This document shows, piece by piece, positions 48,866 to 60,738 of a stretch of 64,000 nt of DNA. Both the position numbers and the translations under genes were made by a program. The stretch comes from Gerris lacustris (lineage: Eukaryota > Arthropoda > Insecta > Hemiptera > Gerridae). Positions within the stretch are counted from its first letter, which is position 1. Each line of letters starts with the position of its first letter. The stretch spans positions 75,011,144 through 75,075,143 of the forward strand of contig OX578276.1 in assembly GCA_951217055.1 (NCBI GenBank), in the 5' to 3' direction. The notes beneath the pieces are model-generated. The model saw nothing but the letters and a program-made list of their open reading frames with translations, was not told the origin of the DNA and made no database searches.

Positions 48866-50928
48866 TCTATATATATAAAAGTCAACGTATGTGTGTGTGT
48901 GTATGTGTGTTTGTTCTTTATACAAATCTACAGTTTTAGCCCGATTTTAATGAAACTTTGCACACTTGACCTTCAAAGCAAGGAAAAAATCAAGGTCTAC
49001 ATGAAATTTCAAAATTTAAATTTTGGTACACAGGGGTACGGGGTACAAGTAATGAATACGGGGTCAAAGTAATGAATATCCTTCGTGATGCATATCGTTG
49101 AAAAGCTCTTTAAGAGTACAGTAATTGTTGTTATGTACACTTTTGTCATATTTTCATTTAGGAGGGGGGTAAAATGGAAATTATAACTATATCTATACAT
49201 ATATAAAAAGAAGAGTAGGTATCTATATAAGGGGATGTCTTTTATACAAATCTACAGTTTTATCCCAATTTGGTGCATTTTTACACTCCTTTTCTCCCAA
49301 ACAAGGTGAAGGTCACTGCCTACATGATTTTCTGAAATAAAAATTTTGGTACACAGAGGTACGGGGTACAAATATCAAAGTAATGGATACCGTTCATGAT
49401 GCATATCGTTGGAAAGCTCTTTAAGAGTACATTAATTGATAAGTACGTTTTTGTCATATTTTCATTTAGGAGGGGGGTAAAATGGAAATGTATATCAATA
49501 TAAAATGTGTTTATGTTCTTTATACAAATCAACAGTTTTAATTTGATCTCGATGAAAATTTGCTCACTTGACCTTCAAAGGAAGGGGAAGATCTCTGTCT
49601 ACATGAATGTTCGAAATTATATTTTTGGTTCACAGGGGTACGGGGTACAAATGTCAAAGTTGAAAACCCTTCATGATGCATACTGTTGAAAAGCTCTTTA
49701 AGAGTACAGTAATTGTTTTTACATGCATTCAGGGGGGTAAATAGAACAATATATCTAAAATGTTCTTTTTTAAAAATCTATAGTTTTAGTCCGATCTTGA
49801 TAAAAAAATGCACACTTGACCTTCAAAGGAAGAAAAAATCAGTGTCAAATTGTGTTAAATTTTGGTACACAGGGAACAGGGTACAGTAATGAATACGGGG
49901 TCAAAGGACTGAATACCCTTTATGATGAATAGCTCTTTAAGATTACATTAATTATTATTATGTACAGTTTTGTCATATGTATTTTCATTTAGGAGGGGGT
50001 AAAATGGAAAAATATAGCTATATCATATATATAAAAAGAAGAGTATCTGTGTCTTTTATACAAATCTACAGTTTTATCCCAATTTGATGAATGTTTACTC
50101 ACTTTCCCTTCAAAGCAAGGGGAAAATTGCAGCCTACATGAATTTTGCCTACATGAAGAGGGTCTGTATGAGGGTATGTCTTTTATACAAATCTACAGTA
50201 CTTCATCAATTTATATATAAATCTACAGTACTTCATCAATTTATATCAGTTTGATGAATATTTTCTCACTTTCCCTTCAAAGCAAGGGGGAGGTCACTGT
50301 CTACATGAATTTTCGAAATTTAAATTTTGGTACAAAGGAGTACGGTGTAAAAATGTCAAAGTAATGGATTCCCTTCATATCATGCATGTCGTTGAAAAGC
50401 ACTTTAAGAGAAAAGTAATTGTTGTTATGTACAATTTTATTTAGGAGGGGGCAAAATGGAAATTTATAGTAGCTATATATATAAAAATCAACGTATGTGG
50501 GTGTATGTTCTTTATACAAATCTACAGTTTTAGTTCGATGTCGATAAAAATTTGCCCACTTGAACTTCAAAGTAAGGGGAAAATGACAGCCTACATGAAT
50601 TTTGGAAATTTAAATTTGGTACACTGGGGTATGGTACAAGTAATGAAAACGGGGTCAATGTAATGAATACCATTGATGATGCAAAAGCTCTTTAAGAGCA
50701 GAGTAATAGTTTTTATGTATTGTTTTGTCATATTTTACTTTAGGGGGGGGGGGGGAATTTAGGATCTTTAAAATTAGCCTATCAAAGAGGAGGGGGTATA
50801 GAAATGGTGGGAGAGATAGAATCTAGATATTCTTGCATAGTAAAATATTTTATATGTTTCATTATGGTTGTTTTTAAACTTATCTAATTATAATAACACT
50901 CCGTAGCGAAGCACGGGTACCCAGCTAG
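48866..50928 (+). mobile_element. Helitron-like element 1 (nonautonomous)
   Basis: Starts TCTATATATATAAAAG after an A and ends CTAG (50925-50928) before a T. A short hairpin (CCGTAGC GAA GCACGG, 50900-50915) precedes the end by about 9 bases. 5'-TC, 3'-CTAG, a 3' subterminal hairpin and A|T insertion are Helitron signatures. The interior is six-plus diverged ~280-300-bp monomers (separate entry) and carries no Rep or helicase. Confidence 0.75.
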
Positions 50929-51800
50929 TCTATAATATAAGTGGCAATGTCCTGATTGACTGACTGACTGACATAGAATCAACGCACAGCAAAATCTGCT
51001 TAACCGAGAGACTTGAAATTTTGAGGATATACTCGGTTCATATCATAGGCATCCACTAAGAAAGGATTTTGCGAAATTTTTATTTTTGTACCCAGGGGTA
51101 CGGGGTACAAATGTCAAAGTAATGAATACTTTTAATGATGCATATCGTTGAAAAGCTCTTTAAAATTATACTAATTGTTGTTATGTACAGTTTTGTCATA
51201 TTTTCATTTAGGAGGGGGTAAAATGGAAAAATGTGTATAACTACATCTTATATAAATGAAGAGTCTCTATGAGTGTCTTTTATCTTACATAAATGAAGAG
51301 TGTCTGAGTGTACTGCTTACATGAGATTATAAAGTTAAAATGTTGGTACACAGGAGTACGGGGTACAAATGTCAAAGTAATTGATAGGTACCCTTTATGA
51401 TGCATATCGTTGAAAGGCTCTTTTAAGAGCTTTACGTACATTAATTGTAATGTATGTTTTTGTCATTATTTTCATTTAGGAGAGGGGTAAAAAGGAAATG
51501 TCAACGTAAGTGTGTGTGCGCGCGCGCGCGATCGGGCGCGTGTGAGTGTTCTTTATTCAAATCTACCGTTTTATTCCGATTTCAATGAAAATTTGCACAC
51601 TTGACCTTCAAAGCAAGGGGAAAAGGGGAAGGTCACTGACTTCATGCATTTTCGAAATTTTGATTTTGGTACACAGAGGTACGGGGTACAAATGTCAAAG
51701 TAATGAAAACCCTTCACGATGCATACCGTTGAAAAGCTCTTTAAGAGTGCTGTACAATTATTGTTATGTACATTTAGGGGGGTAAAATGGAAAAATATAC
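48890..51800 (+). repeat. Array of ~280-300-bp Helitron-internal monomers
   Basis: Each monomer has TTTATACAAATCTACAGTTTT, a CTTGACCTTCAAAG block, a GGGGTACGGGGTAC anchor, GATGCATATCGTTGAAAAGC then CTCTTTAAGAG, and TTCATTTAGGAGGGGG. I count nine anchors, near 49031, 49352, 49632, 49868, 50334, 50621, 51092, 51352 and 51673. Copies differ by many substitutions and short deletions, so the array is old. It continues from the first Helitron into the second. Confidence 0.85.
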
Positions 51801-53511
51801 CTATATCTATGTATAAATAAACAGGTCAAGTGTGTGCCAGCACACAGCGAGGGTCCGTAGGCCACACTACTATATAGTGTTTAACTGTAAAGTGTATAAA
51901 CAGTGTTTTTTTAAAATGCTAAAAAGCTTACTTTGAACCATTCTAAGGGTCTGATATTCTCAAAATACACTCTGATAAAGTATTTTTTTGCCACTGAACC
52001 GGACTACAATCATATAAATACATCGAAAAGACCATAATTTTTTAAAAAAAACGTATTTTGTCAATAAAAAATGAAATAATATTTTTTTTCGAAATTTCCA
52101 AAAAGTGGTATCTTTACTTTTGGTCGAAGAATGTTCAGGAATTTTATCAGATTTTTTTCACTTCACATAAGCGAGATTGGGGGGGGGGGGGGGGGGGGGA
52201 CGCGTTTAAAACCCGCTTCAAACTCGCCTACGCTAGCCCTATCAAAGTTATAACCAAAGAATTATATATTTTTGTAATCAGCTCGACGTACCCTTTCATA
52301 TGATACCCCTCACGGTGTCGAAAAAAAATAAAACCCTTAAGTTTTTTTACCCTAATTGTTTTGAAAAATATTTATTTTAAGTCGCTATATTTTTAAAATA
52401 CGTGGGCAGGTACAAGACACATACATGCCAAATTTCAATGTGATCGGACGAAAGGTGTAGCCATGAGAGCACGCGAGAGGACGGACGGACAGACACACGC
52501 AGGAAAATATAAGGGTCCATGGTTTTGCCTACGGACCCTAAAAACTAATAATTGTTGTGTCTGTACATTTATCCGATTGGGCTTAAATTTTGTATTTATT
52601 CATTTATTTATTTATTAGAATATTTTATATCTGTCTGTCTGTGCGTCAATCACGTCCAAATGGCTGAATAGATTTTGGACGTTCTTGGGTACAATGTTAA
52701 GCTTAATTCTGCGGGTGATAAAGGATATAAAACGATTTGGTAGCTTTATATGGAGCTGAGAATGGGGCTTCTAAATAGATTTCAAAATTCTTATTTCATT
52801 TTTCATAAAAAATTTATTTAATCAAAATTACAGAAGAAACTACTGACCATATTTTATGTTTTGTGGAAATTTCTGTAGGAAGAACTGTTAAAGAAATTAC
52901 TTTTAAATCACTGTCAAAAAATATTTAGATTTATTTTTAGATATTAAGGCAATAATTAATAAATCTCGCCTTACCGTGCCTAAACCTTTACTAACTTAAT
53001 CATGACAACTTCTTTAAAATTCTAAAATTAAATCTACGAGTGTATACGTAGTATAATAATTTCTAAATTATATTGATAACTGCCAATAGAGATTTTCTAA
53101 AATTTTATCCCTAAGGGGAACATAAGGACAGAGTAAGAAAAGAAGGGGAATTGAGCCCAGACCGATCTCCTAAAGTTAGGAAGTTAATACTTGAAAAAGA
53201 GCTCTTATTTTGGATGTAAGCATGTATATTAATAAAAGATAATTCCAATTTCAACCAAGGGATGAAAAATGACACGGAGAGGGGGGGGGGGGGGGGTTAC
53301 AGAAGGAAAATACCACTGCTTTTTCTTTTTAAAAATTTAGTCGGAATGAATTACTAATTTGGGATATTAGCAAATTATCTTATCAAAGGGGAGGGATAGA
53401 ATATAGATATTCTCGCTTTGTAAAATAATTTAAATGTTTCTTGATGGTAGTTTATAAATCAATTAAATTTAAAATAAAACACCCCATAGCGAAGCACGGG
53501 TATTCAGCTAG
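50929..53511 (+). mobile_element. Helitron-like element 2, head to tail with element 1
   Basis: Begins TCTATAATATAAG directly after the CTAG of element 1 and ends CTAG (53508-53511) after a CCATAGCGAAGCACGGG hairpin region, the same 3' end as element 1. It holds three array monomers (51060-51800), a nested LINE-like piece (51850-52545) and a CTGTCTGTCTGTGCGTCAAT block near 52630. Noncoding. Confidence 0.7.
51850..52545 (+). mobile_element. Nested LINE-like 3' region with poly-G monomer
   Basis: A (G)21 run at 52179-52199 opens a monomer related to the 157-1118 repeat (TTTCATATGATACCCCTCAC near 52290). It ends with GACGGACGGACAGACACACG and AGGGTCC...GGACCCTAAAAA near 52512-52545. AGGGTCCGTAGG at 51850-51861 is an exact inverted match of 52528-52539, so the unit may be bounded by inverted ends. 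An alternative is two fragments of one family in opposite orientation. Confidence 0.5.
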
Positions 53512-54387
53512 TTTTACATATATTTCAATCTATGTTCTGTGTGACCTGAGGAGAAAAGTATAACTTTAATTTGATAGATTAGGATTAGATGATGCACCTA
53601 TAGTAACAAGAGAGTCGTAAATTAAAACTAGGTATCTCGGCTGATCATTCCCTCCATCCCAAATAAGAATAATACAATATCTTGATATCCCTTAACATAA
53701 TTAAATTATTTACAGCCTTAGGGTACGGCACAATACATGTTGGTTGCGAATCAGATTTAAACTTCGAAAACAAGCGCGAGAATTAAATCATGTAGTTAAA
53801 CCAGGGTTATCCATAGTAGAAACAGGGAACTGCTTGCACGTGCAGTGTTTGGAGTCAGGGACTTACTCTAATGTTTCGACTATTCGTGTTTCAGATTCTG
53901 AATACGGACTGTAGTTTGTAGTATTTTATGAAACCTATTTCTTGGTAATATACAAATACATACTTCTTATTTGTTGTTCTTCGTGTCGGTTTAATATTAA
54001 TATAACTAATGCATAAAAAACGCATATCAAAAGATTGTTTCTTAATTGGTTTTTGGTAGACAAAATTGAACGAAACGTTCCTTATAATTTTAAACCCTTT
54101 ATATTAACATCTGCCGTGCCCCCAGATTCCTAATATAAAATCATTTTGATTTCTAATAGTGTATGATTTTCTAAATTTATAAACAGCCTATTTTAACAAT
54201 GGTGATAAATAATATATAGTCAATTAACTGACATGTGGTGTCTTAATTAAGTGGAAATCAAAATCCTCTCAATGACAGCGTTAATAATTTACAAAAATTG
54301 CATTTAAATACTTGCATTTAAATACTTGTTAGCACCTCGCAGATTATTATGCATGTCCGTTATCTTATTTTACTTTTCTATTTAATT
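53512..54387. other. AT-rich spacer, nothing recognised
   Basis: No supported feature. Confidence 0.5.
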
Positions 54388-54404
54388 CCCCCCCCCCCCC
54401 CCCC
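54388..54404. repeat. (C)17 homopolymer tract
   Basis: Uninterrupted C run, the complement of the poly-G tracts found in other repeats. Confidence 0.95.
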
Positions 54405-54469
54405 ACCTTTGCCCAATATAAAAGAAAAAAAAGAAGTTAGATGGAAGGTCATTAAAATCGTGGCCCTAA

Positions 54470-54610
54470 ATTTGGAGCTAAAATTCATTTCTCGATTTCG
54501 CCTCGGGTACGATTTTTCTGAACCTGTATGCCAAATTTAATCAAAATCGGCCCAGAAGTTCGGAAATCGGCCCCTTTTAGAAGTTTAGGCTACACGCTTC
54601 TATACAGATG
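54470..54610 (+). repeat. Dispersed repeat, shared with 36287-36390
   Basis: GAGCTAAAATTCATTTCTCG, ATTTCGCCTCGGG, CTGTATGCCAAATTTAATC, CACGCTTCTATACAGATGAC. The last block matches the family's usual 'acagacagac'-type tail. Confidence 0.5.
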
Positions 54611-55199
54611 ACAGACTAACCTTTTTTTAATTTCCCTTTTTTGGACTTAGAGGTCCTCACAACGTGTAAATCCATCAAAATCTCAAAATAAAATTTTCGC
54701 GACATTAAAATACTTTCATTTTATATTAGAAAGTAAAACCGGTCAAATAAATTAATTCACAGATGATGAAGAACTATTTATGAAAACAACTTTTGCTATT
54801 TTGGTTTGACAATAAAAGTTATACTTTTTGAATCATATATAGTTTTTAATCATTATAGTAGTACAACAGTCATTACATTTTATTTGATTAAACAGTGACA
54901 TGACAAGAGAGCTAATATAAGAAATTTGAAACATTTATAAGTTATCAACAAGAACAGCCTCGTAAAACCTTTGCTATTTAGATCAGCTTAGTGGTTATGA
55001 ATAAATCACAGATTAACTACATGATAATGAATATAATTTATGACTGTTTAAATCGGCAATTAATCGGTCAACTGTTTTAATTAGAAGCAGTTACAGCGAT
55101 TTATACACACTCTTTACAAACATGTGTGGAGTGTAATAAGGTCTATAAATAATTTCCTTTTAAAAAGAGATAGATTTTTATTTGTAAGCTATAGGAACA
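54611..55199. other. AT-rich spacer, nothing recognised
   Basis: No supported feature. Confidence 0.5.
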
Positions 55200-55705
55200 A
55201 AGTTTTAAAAATACTCCAATTAGTATGTCACATAGCTTCCTCACGTCCTATATCGTAAAATTCAATGATTTTATGCTTCTACAACCTATTATTATCCAAT
55301 TTATTTAATCCCCCCCCCCGTTTTTTTTTAAATCTGTCAAAATTTGTTTGATTTTTACATATATATTAAAGTATCAAATTTATAGCTAAATTTAAAGAAC
55401 GCAGACGGATGTAGGTGTAAATAAATGTATTTTTGTGTGCAAGTGCAAGAGAAATAAATGGGCGCAGATGGTTGATCTTGTATGGGACTAAAGAAGTTCG
55501 TAAAATTCGCCGAGTAGTTTTTAAGATATGTCGGTTTGCAAAAATTGAGCGACAAACCGACTGAGAGACATGGAACCAAAAACGTTCACTGATGTCTGAA
55601 ACGGATTTCTGTCTTGGAATTATTTAAATCGGGGATATAACATTTTTTCGTTCTTCGGAACGATCACATAGCTTCCATTACCTTCGGTAAGCTCGGAAGC
55701 AATAT
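55200..55705 (+). repeat. Dispersed repeat family A with clear terminal hairpin
   Basis: Same block order as 23590-24160, from TTAGTATGTCACATAGC through the C10 run at 55310, AAAGAACGCAGACGG and ATGTCTGAAACGGATTTCTG. It ends in a 30-nt hairpin 55671-55700: GCTTCC/GGAAGC with inner TTACC/GGTAA. No coding frame. Confidence 0.65.
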
Positions 55706-56124
55706 AGTTAGGCTTTTCGTAAAAATATTAAAATAAATATATGTAGTAGAACCTTAAAAAAATTAAGTGCAATAATAATTTTACAGTCAAAGAAGCAGAA
55801 TATAATAATCAATCTTTATCCAGCAGACTCCCCTTCAATGCATATATTAAAACACATTTCTATGTTCTAAGATCACCCTTGTCTTCCCAACTCATGTATA
55901 TTTTATTTAATTACTGTACTTTTATAGTTTCATTTATCTGAAGGTAGTAAATAAGGTACTTATTTAGATTGTTACTCCCCTATGTATTTTTAGAATATAA
56001 ATGACTGACTAAATAACTACTAAGACAAAGGGATGTTAGTCCAATGTACTATGGGACAAAGGAATATCATACTTCTGTTTTTATAAGAGGAATAACAGTC
56101 TAAAGAAGAACATACCGTACTCCA
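55706..56124. other. AT-rich spacer with partial hairpin copies
   Basis: TTTAGATTGTTACTCCCCT at 55963-55983 and AGGAATAACAGTCTAAAGA at 56088 are diverged copies of the two arms of the hairpin at 56125-56178, so a small duplication happened here. Confidence 0.5.
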
Positions 56125-56178
56125 TCTTTAGATTGTTACTCCCCTCTATTTTTTATTAGAGGAGTAACAATCTAAAGA
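56125..56178. other. Hairpin, ~22-bp stem
   Basis: TCTTTAGATTGTTACTC... pairs with ...GAGTAACAATCTAAAGA across an 8-nt AT loop, with a two-base bulge in the C run. Two extra half-copies upstream make a mobile or slippage origin likelier than a conserved RNA. Confidence 0.7.
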
Positions 56179-57762
56179 AGTGCCGTAAATAACATAACCC
56201 AGAAAATCTAATCCATAAATGATCATTCTCTATAACGAAAAGATAAATATATAATAAGATTATTATTGCTGTTATTTGTAATTATTTGAAGCAAGAAAAC
56301 GTATAATTAGGTCAAAATTCAGGAAATTTCGGACATAAAGGGCAAACGAAAGAATAGTATAAATTAGAGATGTTCGGACTAATATCGTCGAAGCCTAATC
56401 ACCTTGGTTGAATTTCACTTATGTTTATACTCGAACACCTCTGCCTAAATAGTTTTTCTAACGATGAAGGGAAGAGGATTAACCCTCCACCCTGCTCCCC
56501 TCCCAGAATTATACAACTGGAAATTATTTGATGTATATTTAATCGTTTGAAATATATTAAATTTAATTCATGATCGCATTAGGTTCAGAAAAAAAGGGTA
56601 TTGAAAATGGTAAGACTAGATAGGGTATTAGTTTGTTTGGGAGAGCAACCTACCCACACCACTTCGCCTTCTTATCTTAAACATGTTCTCATTACCATAA
56701 ACGAACAATGTACACGTAGTGACGTCATGCTATTACTTTTACTCAACCTCGCTCAACTCAATAGTTGACCAAGAGATTACCTTATATCTATTCTATAGAA
56801 TTGTATAATTTGAATAATTTTGTCCAATACATAATATTAATAATAGATAATCTATATACAAATATCTGTATGTGCTTGTGCATGTATATTCTTTATAGGC
56901 TTCCACTCTTTTATATTAACTTAACCAAATTAGGCAAACATATTTGTCATCTCCCTGGTAAAATTACTGAAATAGTTTCATTTCAAAATACTCACTCATT
57001 TTCAAGATGGCGGCCATTTATGTGCTACTTTGAAAGCCAAATTCCACCTAATCACTACAATTAGGAAACTGTTAATTCTGGAATCATGAATTTTGCTACG
57101 GAGCTTGCTTCAAATATGTAAATTTCCACTAGGAAATGATATTTTTAATTCATGATGGCGGCCATTTTCTATAAATATTTATGGATTCAATATCCCCTAA
57201 ACTATTTGGTCTATAACCTTGAAATTTGGAACTAATTTACTTCTTATTGCAATAATAAACTAATTGCAATCTTTTTTTTTCGTTTATTACTTAGCTAGAA
57301 CTATAACAATTTATTATAACAAGCAGCTTGTTCGCATAAGGTAAATACTGCACAGTTTCATCTCAGATTAGGAGACAACTCAGTGGTGGTACTCCAATAA
57401 TTTCATTTGAATTCTGACTTTATAAATTCAAAATAGCCAACATATACGTGTTTAGAAGCTAAATTCCCTTACTAATGTATTCATCACATCTTGAAAACGT
57501 TGAACACTAGAATTGCTAAACTTGATATAGTACATAATTCCTTTATCGATTTAGACATGTAAAAATCAAGGATTTTGTGATCCGCAATTTTAATTCAAAA
57601 TAGCAGGCGATCATCAAGCAATTTCTGAGATTGGAAAATCTTGAAAACCACTTGATCTGACATATAAATTTGGAAATAAGTAATTCATCTGCCATAAACA
57701 TTCCCTTAATCAGGATTTTTTAATCTACTGACTAAATTTAAGATTGCGGCCAATTGTATATA
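56179..57762. other. AT-rich spacer with GATGGCGGCC-containing sequence
   Basis: AAGATGGCGGCCATTT at 57003 and ATGGCGGCCATTTTC at 57154 plus ATTGCGGCCAATTG at 57743 are repeated motifs typical of arthropod noncoding elements, but no boundaries are visible. A CRE-like TGACGTCA stands at 56720. Confidence 0.4.
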
Positions 57763-58762
57763 CAGGGTGATTGGCGATATATGTACAAAAATAAATAGGG
57801 TGATTCTAAACCTCATTGGCTACAAAAAAATCAGATAAACTAAGGTCTATTCTCAACCATTTTCCTATAAGGTCAAATTTTATGATTTTGTTAAGATCGC
57901 ATACCTTTGCTCATAAAAAAACTTATTGCTCCAAAAGTATAAAAGCTAAAAACAAAATTGATGGTTTCGTTGTAAAGCTGACACATTTTTTTACAAGAAA
58001 ACTATAATATTAATAATTTTCATATCCTCAAATTACAGGACAAAATAATTATACATTTTTTTTTTTAATTAGAAAATAATTTTTTTATGGTTCCATAACT
58101 TGGTAGAGAACGGAGCTTAAACTTGTCGGACTTCAGGAAAAGCTTCCTTATTTACTAACGTTTCGATCAATATTAATATTATTACCCAATCATAAGGCGG
58201 AATCTTCAGTAATCTTCGCTGAAAGTAAAAAAGAAACGTGTTTATTGTTGTTATTGTTGCCATGTAGATGAGTATACTAAACCAATCTTGCTTCTTTTAA
58301 TATGCTTTTAATTATTTACTCACCTGTAAGTCAACAATAAAATCGATTATTTTTTACTTTCAGCGAAGTTTACTAAAAATGCAGACTTATGAATGGGTAA
58401 TAATATTAATATTTATCAAAAAGTTATTAAATAAGAAAGTTTTTCCTGAAGTCCGACAAATTTAAGCTCGGTTCTCTACCATGTTATGGAACCACAAAAA
58501 AAAATTAATTTTTTAATTTAAAAAAAAAAAAAATTGTATAATTTTTTTTGTCATGCAATTTGAGTATGAAAATTAATATTATACTTTTCAATTAAGTTTT
58601 TTATTTTAGATCTTCAGGGGTATTGGAAATTAAAGGGGACTGCATCAAAAAATGGATTATACTTTTCTTGTAAGAAATTTTGTCAGCTTTACAACGAAAC
58701 CAAAAATTTTGTTTTAGCTTTTACGCTTTTGGAGCAATAGGTGTTTTTATGAGCAAAAGTAT
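57763..58762. repeat. Large inverted repeat with CAGGGTG left edge
   Basis: The left edge reads TACAGGGTGATTGG. Arms 57892-58232 and 58345-58762 are inverted copies (CTCATAAAAA, TTGCTCCAAAAG, GGTTTCGTTGTAAAGCTGAC, GTAGAGAAC-GAGCTTAAA, TTCGCTGAAAGTAAAAAA). The right arm carries a ~75-bp insertion near 58595-58670. The CATTGG-ACAAAAAAAT and CTATTCTCAACC blocks near the left edge resemble the start of the 61220-63203 element, so both may be one superfamily. Noncoding. Confidence 0.65.
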
Positions 58763-59155
58763 GTGGCTGAAAAAAACATACATTTTAGAATATGTACTCA
58801 CAAAGGAGTTACGTGGATGATTGGAAGGAGAAAACTTAGAAGAAAAGAAAAAAGTTCTAGACCCCCTCTCAACAAAGTCAGCCTATCAAAGCAGTGATAT
58901 CTACATCGTGGCCAAGTCTGTTTATGCTTTACTCAGAAACTGGTCAAGTTTTAGACTAGAAGCTAAATTCCACAAACATTTTTGTGCCGGAAGGTTACAA
59001 TTGAACCTCATCAACAAGAGAAGGTTATAAATTGTGAACGTTGAATGCGTTACTGTTTAGTATTGTTTCTGAATAATAACTAATAAATAAATTATAATAG
59101 TAAATAATTCAAAACTTGCGAAACAGAAATACGTGTATTTACAGCCAGGAACCTA
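58763..59155. other. Spacer with an unclassified 69-codon frame
   Basis: A plus frame at 58821-59030 (MEGENLEEKKKVLDPLSTK...) lies between two inverted repeats and is slightly GC-richer than the flanks. I recognise no domain and no splice signals, so no gene is called. Confidence 0.35.
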
Positions 59156-60017
59156 AATAACAGGAATCAGTCTGGAAAATATTACATTTTTCTTAAAACA
59201 ATTTTGAACTTTACTTGGCTATAAGAATACTATACTTATAAAGAACTATAATACTTATAAAGAATACTAAAGAGAGTGTTCTTTGTTTGAATAAAGTATT
59301 TTGATATTTTAATTTGGCTGAATAAGCTTCAATATTCAATAGGACTTATATATATTTATTATATTTCTTTAACAATAATACTACTCATTACTTTTAAAAT
59401 AGATTACTTACTATACCTCCGAGTATAAAATTAATGTTGATAATCACATTAATCTTGGAAATCAACCAAAAAACTCACCTAAATTTCATGGAAGCTGCAT
59501 CATTGCCTTTTGTACATGACTACTTTAATTCATGTTAAAAAATCAAATGTATACTGATTTAAAAAACGGGGGGAAATAAAATATATTTTCAACCATACAA
59601 AATAGGACGTGTTTCTTCTTTATTTTATTTTTTTTTATAGGTAACAATAAAATGCAACAAAGGCAAAAGGCAATGATGCAGCTTCCATGAAATTTAGGTG
59701 AGTTTTTTGGTTGATTTCCAAGATTAATGTGATTATCAACATTAATTTTATACTCGGAGGTATAGTAAGTAATCTATTTTAAAAGTAATGAGTAGTATTA
59801 TTGTTAAAGAAATATAATAAATATATATAAGTCCTATTGAATATTGAAGCTTATTCAGCCAAATTAAAATATCAAAATACTTTATTCAAACAAAGAACAC
59901 TCTCTTTAGTATTCTTTATAAGTATAGTTCTTTATAAGTATAGTATTCTTATAGCCAAGTAAAGTTCAAAATTGTTTTAAGAAAAATGTAATATTTTCCA
60001 GACTGATTCCTGTTATT
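59156..60017. repeat. Near-perfect inverted repeat, 357/354-bp arms
   Basis: Left arm 59156-59512 and right arm 59664-60017 are reverse complements; the only difference I find is a 3-bp indel in the ACTATA(ATA)CTTATAAAG stretch. The 151-bp spacer holds a family A fragment (TTTAATTCATGTTAAAAAATC, TGATTTAAAAAACGGGG). Such identity in neutral AT-rich DNA means a recent event or ongoing arm-to-arm conversion. Noncoding. Confidence 0.92.
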
Positions 60018-60018
60018 A

Positions 60019-60738
60019 TCTTTGTACCACCATTTTTCACCATTTTACGAGGAGTGGTTTATTAAGCTGTTCCAAATATTTTTGGATAAAACTAGCTGTG
60101 TTTGGACCCCGATAACTCTGCAAGTATTTACCGGAGGATTGTGATATTAGTACCAAAATGTCAGGAATATAGTGCACATTAAGGCTATGTTATTTTCATA
60201 ATATGGTCCAATTTGAATTTCTAAACTTAATACCAAAAAACTAGTACTGGTGATAGGAATTTCTACGTTCGTGATGCATCACCAAAAAATCTTTATTACC
60301 ATTGTGTCGGGAATAGCCGATTTAGTGGGGGTAGAGACTGTTTTCATCTTTGTACCACCATTTTTAACTATTTTACAGAGTGGTTTATTAAGCTGTTCCA
60401 AATATTTTTGGATAAAACTAGCTGTGTTTGGACCCCGATTACTCTGCAAGTATTTACCGGAGAATAGTGATATTAGTATCAAATTGTCAGGAATATAGTG
60501 CACATTAATTAAGGCTATGTTATTTTCTTTATAGGGTCCAATTTGAATTTTTAAACTTAACACTGAAAAACTGGTATTGGTGGTGAAAATTTCTATGTTG
60601 GTGATGGATCACCAAAAAATCACCATTACCATTGAGTCGGGAATGGCCGATTTAGTGGGGGTAGAGACTGGTTTTATTTGTGTACTACCATTTTTAACTA
60701 TTTTACGAGGGCTGGCGCATCTGAACTGTTCCACCCTG
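60019..60738 (+). repeat. Tandem 328-bp repeat ending in CACCCTG
   Basis: Unit 1 60019-60346, unit 2 60347-60675, and a third start 60676-60738 that stops at CTGTTCCACCCTG followed by TA. Units share TTTGTACCACCATTTTT, GGTTTATTAAGCTGTTCC, CAAATATTTTTGGATAAAAC, GCAAGTATTTACCGG and CCGATTTAGTGGGGGTAGAG. The array begins the base after the preceding inverted repeat ends. The CACCCTG end suggests it is the right portion of a CAGGGTG-ended element whose left end is lost. Confidence 0.75.

Noticed and set aside
48890..51800. CRISPR-like array from regular repeats
   Set aside because: Monomers are ~300 bp, diverged, without short identical repeats and unique spacers; eukaryotic context.
58821..59030. 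69-codon plus frame between two inverted repeats
   Set aside because: No homology I recognise and no splice or start context; probably element-derived.
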